Made by a program: the position numbers and the translations under genes. A model generated the notes under the pieces. That model was given only the letters and a program-made list of their open reading frames with translations. It did no database searches and was not told where the DNA came from. DNA of 36,827 bases from assembly GCA_017442265.1 (NCBI GenBank), contig JAFSAC010000045.1, positions 1 to 36,827 on the forward strand, read 5' to 3'. Shown here piece by piece: positions 26,669-32,469 of this stretch (position 1 is the stretch's first letter; every line of letters begins with the position of its first letter). Source of the stretch: Clostridia bacterium. Lineage in GTDB: Bacteria > Bacillota > Clostridia > Oscillospirales > Acutalibacteraceae.

Positions 26669-27163
26669 CTATTTCCAGTAATCGAATTGACAATAAGGAC
26701 ATTTGGGATAATCTATATCGTGGAACTGACCGCATTTCGGACAGGTTCGTTGCCACAGCTTATCTTCCCTCGTTTGATCTACCGGCTCACGATCCATAGC
26801 GGCTTTTTGTCTATAATACCTCTTGGCCTTTTTCACATAGGAAAACCCCATAATGGATAAAAACAACGATATTCCCACCATAGTCATTAAAGCGATCACT
26901 TTATTTGCCATAGGAGATTTTATCAACCCGCCCGAAGTAACCTGGGCATCCGAAAAGAATAAAAATAAACCAAACGCCAAAACCAGTGCCGCCATGATAA
27001 AATAGGCAATCGCGAGCGGTGTGGCATTTCCCGGCGCCGAAACGGTGGGAGGCACCCTGCCGGTGCCTATATAGTGTCCCGGGTTGTACATATTTTTTTG
27101 AAACTCCACAACGTCTTTCAAGGAGTCGTATTCGTCATCAAACACTTTCTTGTTATCGGGCAT
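26669..27163 (-). CDS. Two-TM membrane protein with C-terminal zinc ribbon, unknown function
   Basis: 164 residues. A soluble N-terminal ~48 residues with FDDEYDSLKDVVEFQKNMY, two membrane helices (~50-70 and ~90-109), and a C-terminal zinc ribbon CPKC-CPYC (~142-159). The start is preceded by GAGGTGGTGAT. It has the same promoter and ribosome-site module as the genes at 27511-31445. There is no terminator before the MFS-GH2 gene, 38 nt downstream, so that gene may be co-transcribed. Confidence 0.82.
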   Translation of the reverse strand: MPDNKKVFDDEYDSLKDVVEFQKNMYNPGHYIGTGRVPPTVSAPGNATPLAIAYFIMAALVLAFGLFLFFSDAQVTSGGLIKSPMANKVIALMTMVGISLFLSIMGFSYVKKAKRYYRQKAAMDREPVDQTREDKLWQRTCPKCGQFHDIDYPKCPYCQFDYWK

Positions 27164-27183
27164 ATCATCACCACCTCGACCCT

Positions 27184-27212
27184 ATTATAGCATAATGACG
27201 GCGGAGGGGCAA
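27184..27212 (-). promoter_or_regulatory. Shared-type promoter, unit 26669-27163
   Basis: TTGCCC (complement of 27207-27212), 17-nt spacer, TGC then TATAAT (complement of 27184-27189). The -10 is 20 nt from the ATG. Confidence 0.8.
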
Positions 27213-27235
27213 GAACAAGCGAAATGTTTGGCGAT

Positions 27236-27310
27236 ACCGAATGTGAAATAATGACCTAAAGGTCATTGTGAAATTTCACGCTATAGCATTCGGTGAAATA
27301 AAATTCACCG
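27236..27310. repeat. Nested palindromes in a 347-bp intergenic region
   Basis: ACCGAATG (27236-27243) pairs with CATTCGGT (27287-27294), enclosing AATGACCT/AGGTCATT (27250-27267) and the 12-bp palindrome GTGAAATTTCAC (27268-27279). The right arm also pairs as CGGTGAA/TTCACCG (27291-27310), so two alternative folds exist. The rest of 27164-27510 holds a promoter and two hairpins, and no gene. Confidence 0.6.
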
Positions 27311-27366
27311 CCGAGAAAATACTTCACCCGGCATAACCGTTCTTCACTTGCCGCAACCGCTTTTTA

Positions 27367-27410
27367 CTAAAAAGCTTCCCCTTCGGAACACTCCGAAGGG
27401 GAAGTCTTTT
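27367..27410. terminator. Strong hairpin terminator downstream of the esterase
   Basis: 13-bp perfect stem (27375-27387 with 27392-27404), 4-nt loop, T-rich on both strands. Confidence 0.85.
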
Positions 27411-27480
27411 TTGTGAGACAAATATAAAACCCAATCGTCTTTCGTCGCTTTGCCATGCAATAAAACTCGCCGATTTTTGT

Positions 27481-27505
27481 CTTTTGCCGGGTTATCCGGC
27501 AAAAG
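27481..27505 (-). other. Hairpin right after the esterase stop
   Basis: CTTTTGCCGG/CCGGCAAAAG stem with a 5-nt loop, but no T-tract on the minus strand. It may protect the mRNA 3' end. Confidence 0.5.
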
Positions 27506-27510
27506 GCGTA

Positions 27511-28185
27511 TCAAAACATATCCTCACAGATTTCAGGCACGTGTGAAAAATCAAGTTTTCTATATGACAACAGCTGCTGTATAAGATCTGTCTCACGGTA
27601 TGCATAATCGATACCGTCATTATGGTCTTTATCCTTTAAAATGTTGAGTTTGGCCGTGCCTCCACCGGCGTTTGTAAAATCCACCATTATTTCGGACTGC
27701 GAAGCCGGAACGGCCGAATCCTTCTCTCCGTGATACGCAATCACGGGCGTTTTGATCAGTTTTCCCGTTCGCCACACAACACCGCCGCCGGCCACAGGAG
27801 CAATGGCAGCGAACATTTCAGGATAACACATGGCCATTTCCCAGGTTCCATAACCGCCCATGCTGGAACCTGTTAAAACAATTCTATCCTTTGATATGCC
27901 GTATTCAGTCACCACAGCATCAATGATCAATTTGAGTTCTTTAACCATATTGTTCCAAATAAACTCACCGGGGCATTGCGGAAACAGAACAACCGCCGGA
28001 ATGTCCCGGCCCTCTTTGATGAGTTTCGGGATACCGTGGCGGTATATATGATCAAAATTTTTCCCTCTTTCTCCCGCTCCGTGAAGATAGATCAATAGCG
28101 GTAGATCTGTACAGTCATCACCAAAAGCCACTCCGTAGTTCATTTGATGTTCATCGTTTGAAATATACGTCTTAATTCTCATCAT
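27511..28185 (-). CDS. Alpha/beta hydrolase, PHB depolymerase/carboxylesterase-like
   Basis: 224 residues from ATG 28185 (GAGGTGAT just upstream). The oxyanion strand LIYLHGAGERG is near 31-41, the nucleophile elbow GSSMGG holds Ser108, and Asp156 (GEKDSAVP) and His188 (DKDHND) complete the triad. No signal peptide, so it is cytoplasmic. Relatives are often carbohydrate or acetyl esterases, but the substrate is unknown. It is an independent unit with its own promoter and terminator. Confidence 0.88.
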   Translation of the reverse strand: MMRIKTYISNDEHQMNYGVAFGDDCTDLPLLIYLHGAGERGKNFDHIYRHGIPKLIKEGRDIPAVVLFPQCPGEFIWNNMVKELKLIIDAVVTEYGISKDRIVLTGSSMGGYGTWEMAMCYPEMFAAIAPVAGGGVVWRTGKLIKTPVIAYHGEKDSAVPASQSEIMVDFTNAGGGTAKLNILKDKDHNDGIDYAYRETDLIQQLLSYRKLDFSHVPEICEDMF

Positions 28186-28206
28186 AATTATCACCTCTGC
28201 ACCTGT

Positions 28207-28236
28207 ATTATAGCAAAAAAGTGGAGGGTGTGTCAA
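28207..28236 (-). promoter_or_regulatory. Shared-type promoter, esterase unit
   Basis: TTGACA (complement of 28231-28236), 18-nt spacer, TGC then TATAAT (complement of 28207-28212). Confidence 0.85.
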
Positions 28237-28241
28237 CACTG

Positions 28242-28345
28242 CTTCACCATTCACTATTTCCTCTTACTTTCTGAAAATCCCGTTAAATTTTTTAGTGAAA
28301 AGTGAAAAAGTAAAAATCCGTCCACTTTCGTGAACGGAATTTTTA
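28242..28345 (-). repeat. Intergenic module: inverted heptamers plus terminator (copy A)
   Basis: 28242-28271 holds reverse heptamers of the ATTCACT type. After a GAAAATCC spacer, 28292-28312 holds AGTGAAA AGTGAAA AAGTAAA. The hairpin AAATCCGTCCAC-TTTC-GTGAACGGA at 28313-28345 is the terminator of the 28405 gene. A degenerate conserved 3' block follows to about 28400. Confidence 0.7.
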
Positions 28346-28404
28346 AGTGGATTGAACCGAATGACACGAGTTAAAAGTGCCTGAAAACCGAGAAGTTTTA
28401 ACAG

Positions 28405-28809
28405 TTACGCATATGGTATCACAAGAGAAAATAACACGGCAAAAACTCCTAACATAATCTTTGCCTCACTCGACTTAAATACGGAATATTCCTTTGAATA
28501 TTTCCATTGTATGTGTTTTGTTATCTTCCTCTGAAAAATTGAATACACCAGAGAAAGTACCGCAAGAAAAACCGAAAAAATGCAAAACAGAAGCGAATGC
28601 GTTTGTACCAAAAGTATTCTGACAACCACAAAAATCAAGCAGAGCGTCGAGAACCAACTTTGCTTTATTAAGTGCCCAATATAGTATTTATTATAAATAT
28701 ACTTTTCGCTATCACTATTAACAATCGGTTCATAGGTTATCGTAGTATAACAAAAAGGACATTCGTTATCTGCGTCTACTATCATTTTGCAATTTGGACA
28801 TTTTTTCAT
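28405..28809 (-). CDS. Small zinc-ribbon membrane protein, unknown function
   Basis: 134 residues. N-terminal zinc ribbon CPNC-CPFC (~4-20), then membrane segments at ~53-68, ~71-90 and ~115-132. AAGGCGGTGAT precedes the start. It is AT-rich compared with flanking housekeeping genes. It resembles the 26669 protein in design (zinc ribbon plus membrane helices), though the order is reversed and no clear sequence similarity is visible. Confidence 0.78.
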   Translation of the reverse strand: MKKCPNCKMIVDADNECPFCYTTITYEPIVNSDSEKYIYNKYYIGHLIKQSWFSTLCLIFVVVRILLVQTHSLLFCIFSVFLAVLSLVYSIFQRKITKHIQWKYSKEYSVFKSSEAKIMLGVFAVLFSLVIPYA

Positions 28810-28829
28810 CTCATCACCGCCTTGAGTGT

Positions 28830-28858
28830 ATTATAACATAAAAGCGGTAAAGGGGCAA
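28830..28858 (-). promoter_or_regulatory. Shared-type promoter, unit 28405-28809
   Basis: TTGCCC (complement of 28853-28858), 17-nt spacer, TGT then TATAAT (complement of 28830-28835). Confidence 0.8.
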
Positions 28859-29027
28859 TCGTTATTCGTTATTCATCAGCCACAGGTGGCCTCATTCTTC
28901 ATTATTCGTTTGAAAATCCGTTTCCTGTTAATGAATACTACAAACAAAAAAATCCGTCCACTTTCGTGAACGGATTTTCGTTTGTCATTCGTGTCCGAAA
29001 AAGAACTAGGCAAAAACCGAGGATTTT
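28859..29027 (-). repeat. Intergenic module (copy B), followed by an empty stretch to 29131
   Basis: Reverse heptamers at 28859-28912, interrupted by a GCCAC/GTGGC hairpin, the GAAAATCCGTT spacer, one forward AATGAAT, the terminator hairpin at 28949-28978 (13-bp stem, one mismatch), then the conserved 3' block with TCGTGTCCGAAAAAGAACT at 28989-29007. In 29028-29131 I see no gene; it may be a decayed unit. Confidence 0.75.
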
Positions 29028-29131
29028 TCAATTTTTACTCTTTAAGCCACATCCTATTGGCTTTAGAAACATTTTATTCTCACCCACAAGAAGTTTTTAT
29101 GAAATTTCACATAACCATTGTACTACGGTTC

Positions 29132-30268
29132 TCATTGCCACCACAACTCATTATAACATAGTTCCGGTGGTGTATTATGCCAACCAACCGAATAGGCAGT
29201 TAGATCTCCTACAGAGTATGTTAATATAGATAAATCCGGTGAAAGCAGCATTATATCATTATAATAAAATTGTGTCGCTAATACCTCTCTGCTAAATGTT
29301 GTATACATATCTTCTGCACCAAAGAGATGTAATATTTCATGCGCAACTGTTGATGCCCTGTCTTTTGGAACTGCTTCACCCAAATATCTTCTAAAGATAA
29401 CGGCATGCTCAGCATAAGCTGCATATCCGATAGAATTGCTATGTCGTGCATATGAGATACCATCTTTATTTAGCAGATTCAAAAAAATCAAATCATTTTC
29501 TCCCTGTTGATTTTTATAATAAGAATATATATCCCAGTTATTCTCAAACCCTAATTTTTGTGCAGCTTGGTCTAATACGTCCTTTGAAGAACCGCCCACG
29601 TTTAAATTTTTATTCACCGTGCCCTCATATTTTAAAGACTTGTTTGTATTATATTTTGATAAGCTTTCAATTTTGAATTTCAGGTTGTTGTTGTGTTTTT
29701 TTGCTTCTTCTTCAAGAAAAGCTAACGCCGGTTTAATGGCTGTTTGAGTAAAATCATCAATTTCTTGTTTTTCCCAATGACTCTCATTATCATCAATAAA
29801 TAATATAACAACCAGAACATCACCCGAAAGTTTTTTATTGTTTCCCAACCCAAAATTAGGTCTTAATTCTTCTTGTGTCATATCTGTTATTCCGGGCAAA
29901 ATTTGATACGATTCTGAACTGTTTGTTTCGGTAGTATTTGACGATGACACATCACTGTCGATGTTGGGCTTTTGTGTACTGCTGTCAAAAGGCGTTTCAT
30001 TTAATGATACTGAATTTGATGATGAATCGCTGTTCGTCTTGCTATGTGTTTCTGTATTACTTGACGTTACCGTATCAGTTGACGTTACCGTATCAGTTGA
30101 CGTTACCGTATCGCTTGACGTTACCGTATCGCTTGACGTTACTGTATCGCTTGACGTTACCGTATCGCTTGTCGCTTCCGTATCGCTTGTCGGCTTTTCC
30201 TCAATACTACAAGCAGAAAAACTGAACGCAAGAACTGCAGCCAACAATAAACATACCAATTTTTTCAT
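29132..30268 (-). CDS. Lipoprotein zinc metalloprotease (zincin) with repeat-rich linker
   Basis: 378 residues from ATG 30268 (AAGGCGGTGAT upstream). Signal peptide with lipobox FSAC, Cys20. A low-complexity Ser/Thr/Asp stretch follows (~25-120) with tandem SDTVTS hexapeptides, a spacer that could hold the enzyme off the membrane or be glycosylated. The catalytic domain spans ~130-378, with AHEILHLFGAED: zinc ligands His310 and His314, Glu311 as base and Asp320 as likely third ligand, then a NDIM Met-turn-like motif near 337. It should act outside the cell. The last ~10 codons coincide with a promoter-like TATGTTATAAT, so the C-terminus may have been extended into a neighbouring unit. Target unknown. 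Confidence 0.85.
   Translation of the reverse strand: MKKLVCLLLAAVLAFSFSACSIEEKPTSDTEATSDTVTSSDTVTSSDTVTSSDTVTSTDTVTSTDTVTSSNTETHSKTNSDSSSNSVSLNETPFDSSTQKPNIDSDVSSSNTTETNSSESYQILPGITDMTQEELRPNFGLGNNKKLSGDVLVVILFIDDNESHWEKQEIDDFTQTAIKPALAFLEEEAKKHNNNLKFKIESLSKYNTNKSLKYEGTVNKNLNVGGSSKDVLDQAAQKLGFENNWDIYSYYKNQQGENDLIFLNLLNKDGISYARHSNSIGYAAYAEHAVIFRRYLGEAVPKDRASTVAHEILHLFGAEDMYTTFSREVLATQFYYNDIMLLSPDLSILTYSVGDLTAYSVGWHNTPPELCYNELWWQ
30061..30186 (+). repeat. 18-bp tandem repeat inside the metalloprotease gene
   Basis: Seven 18-bp units, the first six nearly identical (TTGACGTTACCGTATCRN on the plus strand), encoding repeated Ser-Asp-Thr-Val-Thr-Ser. Unit number could change by slippage without a frameshift, altering linker length. 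Confidence 0.9.
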
Positions 30269-30289
30269 ATCGATCACCGCCTTAGGTGT

Positions 30290-30319
30290 ATTATAGCATA
30301 AAAGCGGCAGAGGGCGCAA
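30290..30319 (-). promoter_or_regulatory. Shared-type promoter, metalloprotease unit
   Basis: TTGCGC (complement of 30314-30319), 18-nt spacer, TGC then TATAAT (complement of 30290-30295). Confidence 0.8.
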
Positions 30320-30321
30320 TA

Positions 30322-30515
30322 ATTATTCATTATTCATCAGCGAAGCGACTTCACTATTCATTATTCATTCGAAAATCCGTTCTTCTTTAATGAATAATGA
30401 ATGATGAAAAATGAATAGTGAATAATACAAACAAAAAATCCGTCCACTTTCGTGAACGGATTTTCGTTTGTCATTCGTGTCCGAAAAAGAACTGGGTGAA
30501 AACCGAGAATTTTCT
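30322..30515 (-). repeat. Intergenic module (copy C)
   Basis: Reverse heptamers (ATTATTC, ATTCATT) at 30322-30369, the spacer GAAAATCCGTTC, forward heptamers (AATGAAT, GATGAAA, AGTGAAT) at 30389-30423, terminator hairpin at 30435-30464, and the 3' block at 30475-30515. Almost identical to copy E over about 100 bp. It serves as terminator for the 30520 gene. Confidence 0.85.
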
Positions 30516-30519
30516 TTGA

Positions 30520-30825
30520 TTATCCAAGAAAACTAACAATCATAATTACAACAATATAACAAAATAAAGCTATAGAAACAAAGTTTAGCACTTTATAAAT
30601 ATTCTGCCAAACTCCTGATTTACTTTTTAGAAGTTGTCCTAAGAAGAAAAGACTAGCAACTAACGGGAAAAATACAATAGAAGCTAAAATCCCTTGCATC
30701 GAAGAAGTAAACTCAACAATAGGAATAACACCATTTTGTATCAAAGCACTCGCTACAAAAAAGCATACTAAAAACAAAGCAAAAACACTTAAAAAGATTA
30801 TAAAAAACAACTTACTTTTTTTCAC
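30520..30825 (-). CDS. Small three-TM membrane protein, unknown function
   Basis: 101 residues with a GTG start at 30825, chosen because GGCGGTGAT is just upstream and an ATG further up would lie before the promoter. Three membrane helices (~5-27, ~42-62 and ~78-99), short loops, no catalytic motif. AT-rich. Confidence 0.75.
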   Translation of the reverse strand: MKKSKLFFIIFLSVFALFLVCFFVASALIQNGVIPIVEFTSSMQGILASIVFFPLVASLFFLGQLLKSKSGVWQNIYKVLNFVSIALFCYIVVIMIVSFLG

Positions 30826-30846
30826 ACTATCACCGCCTATGAGTGT

Positions 30847-30875
30847 ATTATAGCATAAACGGTGCAAAGCCGCAA
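30847..30875 (-). promoter_or_regulatory. Shared-type promoter, unit 30520-30825
   Basis: TTGCGG (complement of 30870-30875), 17-nt spacer, TGC then TATAAT (complement of 30847-30852). Confidence 0.8.
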
Positions 30876-31045
30876 TACTTCTTCACTATTCACTATTACT
30901 TATTACTTCCCAAAAATCCTGTCCACAAATCATTTAGTGAAAAGTGAAGAGCGAAAAGGTAATAAATAAAAATCCCGAATGCTTTCGCATTCGGGATTTT
31001 TGTCTCTCGTGTCCGAAAAAGAACTGGAAGAAAACCGAGGATTTC
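30876..31045 (-). repeat. Intergenic module (copy D, variant terminator)
   Basis: Reverse heptamers (CTTCACT, ATTCACT, ATTACTT) at about 30879-30910, an AAAAATCCTGTCC spacer, and forward heptamers (AGTGAAA, AGTGAAG, AGCGAAA) at 30934-30967. A different 15-bp perfect hairpin with the same TTTC loop follows at 30968-31001, then the conserved 3' block at 31007-31045. Confidence 0.8.
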
Positions 31046-31046
31046 T

Positions 31047-31445
31047 TTAAACTAAAAATATATGATACCAATAAGGCCAAATATAATCATCTGCCGACCC
31101 AGCACCTGACCACAAAATGCTATCTACCATATCAGTATGCTGCCAACCGTTAGGTGTTTTACTGAAAACCATCTCTCCGCCCACTTTATATTCTCCATCC
31201 GTCCATTTTCCTAGTGTGTTTACAAAATAGATCACAATTTCTTCCTCCGAATAGGAAGTGATTCTATACCAGTCAAACTCAGAAAGCGGTTCTTCGGTTT
31301 CAGCAAATTTTATGCTGTTAAATTGATCTTTATAAATTGCCGTAACCAAACAGTCTTTTACCAATGCGCCACACCAAAACAAAAGAGGAATAACAAAGGC
31401 ACAAAGGCATATCCATATCACAACTTTTTTGGTTTTATTTTTCAT
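31047..31445 (-). CDS. Membrane-anchored protein with a compact extracytoplasmic domain, unknown function
   Basis: 132 residues. Lys-rich start, one membrane helix (~7-30), then ~100 residues rich in Trp, Tyr and acidic residues (YRITSYSEEEIVIYFVNTLG, WQHTDMVDSILWSGAGS) that look like a small beta-rich domain. No family recognised. It is the first unit after tRNA-Thr, with an AAGGTCGGTGAT ribosome site. Confidence 0.75.
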   Translation of the reverse strand: MKNKTKKVVIWICLCAFVIPLLFWCGALVKDCLVTAIYKDQFNSIKFAETEEPLSEFDWYRITSYSEEEIVIYFVNTLGKWTDGEYKVGGEMVFSKTPNGWQHTDMVDSILWSGAGSADDYIWPYWYHIFLV

Positions 31446-31466
31446 ATTATCACCGACCTTGGGTTG

Positions 31467-31495
31467 AGTATAGCATAAAAGTGGTTGCGGTGCAA
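31467..31495 (-). promoter_or_regulatory. Shared-type promoter, unit 31047-31445
   Basis: TTGCAC (complement of 31490-31495), 17-nt spacer, TGC then TATACT (complement of 31467-31472). Confidence 0.78.
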
Positions 31496-31497
31496 TA

Positions 31498-31642
31498 ATT
31501 ATTCATTATTCATCAGCGAAGCGACTTCATTTTTCATTATTCATTCGAAAATCCGTTCTGTTAATGAATAATGAATTATGAAAAATGAATAGTGAATAAT
31601 ACAAACAAAAAATCCGTCCACTTTCGTGAACGGATTTTCGTT
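31498..31642 (-). repeat. Intergenic module (copy E) abutting tRNA-Thr
   Basis: Heptamer arrays at 31498-31600 nearly identical to copy C, then the same terminator hairpin at 31609-31638. The tRNA-Thr CCA end begins 4 nt further on, so here the repeat is the tRNA terminator and the conserved 3' block is absent. Confidence 0.85.
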
Positions 31643-31718
<76 letters not shown>

Positions 31719-31721
31719 AAA

Positions 31722-31798
31722 TGGCGACCCGGAACGGGCTCGAACCGTCGACCTCTAGCGTGACAGGCTAGCGTTCTAACCAGCTGAACTACCGGGCC
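31722..31798 (-). tRNA. tRNA-Asp (anticodon GUC)
   Basis: 77 nt including CCA. Anticodon stem CTAGC/GCTAG encloses CTGTCAC, anticodon GUC. T-loop GTTCGAGCC. 3 nt upstream of tRNA-Thr, same transcript. Confidence 0.97.
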
Positions 31799-31841
31799 AT
31801 CCCCGTGCAGCGGAATCGCTTGCCCGCGTGCAACGTCCTTA

Positions 31842-31870
31842 ATTATACGAAACAAAACACCATTTGTCAA
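31842..31870 (-). promoter_or_regulatory. Promoter of tRNA-Asp/tRNA-Thr
   Basis: Perfect TTGACA (complement of 31865-31870), 17-nt spacer, perfect TATAAT (complement of 31842-31847). Confidence 0.92.
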
Positions 31871-31923
31871 GTTCCTTTTTTGATTTTTTTCGCCGTAATA
31901 AATCAAAAACAAAAACCGATACA

Positions 31924-31949
31924 AAAAACGACCCTTTCGGGTCGTTTTT
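31924..31949. terminator. Terminator after the lipoprotein gene
   Basis: 11-bp perfect stem with TTTC loop and A/T tracts on both sides. Confidence 0.9.
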
Positions 31950-31954
31950 CCGCT

Positions 31955-32458
31955 TTATATCGCACGCAGATTACTGAAATGAATCGAAAGATCGGTGTCC
32001 GGGATCTGCAAAGAAAGCAACGTTCCTGTTTCGGGTTCACAGGTGAGCTGATATTCATACTGTCCCACCCGGCCGGACACCTGCGCGCCGGCGGCGGTAA
32101 GGGTACTCTCCCCCGGGCTGCAAAACGCCGCATCCAACGTATCCAGCAACAACTGTCCGAAGCCGGACGGCGGCAAGGCGGAATCCACCGTAAAATGAAG
32201 CATGCCGAGTGACACCCGCTTCGTCTCCCCGTCCCAGGTGAGGGTCATCCCATTCAGCGCATCGGGAGCGGTGAGCGACACCTTCAGCATCCCGGCCGAA
32301 GCACGCTCCAAACTCCCGGCAAATTCCAGTTCCCGGTAGGTAGCGGTAAAATCGCAGGTGAAATTCACCGTTTTGGGCGGTTCGGCGGATTTTGACGAAC
32401 CGCAACCGGCTGTTCCGATCAACAAAATACACAAAAGAAGTGCCGTGCATTTTCGCAT
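31955..32458 (-). CDS. Predicted lipoprotein, unknown function
   Basis: 167 residues from ATG 32458 (GAGG 9 nt upstream). Signal peptide with lipobox GTAGC, Cys19, then a Ser-rich linker. The rest is beta-rich (FTCDFTATYRELEFAGSLER, MTLTWDGETKRVSLGMLHF, YEYQLTCEPETGTLLSLQI), a pattern resembling lipid- or envelope-associated lipoproteins. It starts 11 nt after the nnr stop, so is likely co-transcribed with it. Confidence 0.82.
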   Translation of the reverse strand: MRKCTALLLCILLIGTAGCGSSKSAEPPKTVNFTCDFTATYRELEFAGSLERASAGMLKVSLTAPDALNGMTLTWDGETKRVSLGMLHFTVDSALPPSGFGQLLLDTLDAAFCSPGESTLTAAGAQVSGRVGQYEYQLTCEPETGTLLSLQIPDTDLSIHFSNLRAI

Positions 32459-32469
32459 CAACAAGAACC

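Noticed and set aside
30061-30186. Regular 18-bp repeats as a possible CRISPR array
   Set aside because: The units are contiguous without spacers, lie in frame inside a coding gene, and no cas genes are in the window.
26669-31642. Integron-type cassette array
   Set aside because: No integrase gene is visible, and the conserved 3' block lacks the inverse-core/core (RYYYAAC...GTTRRRY) arrangement of attC sites.
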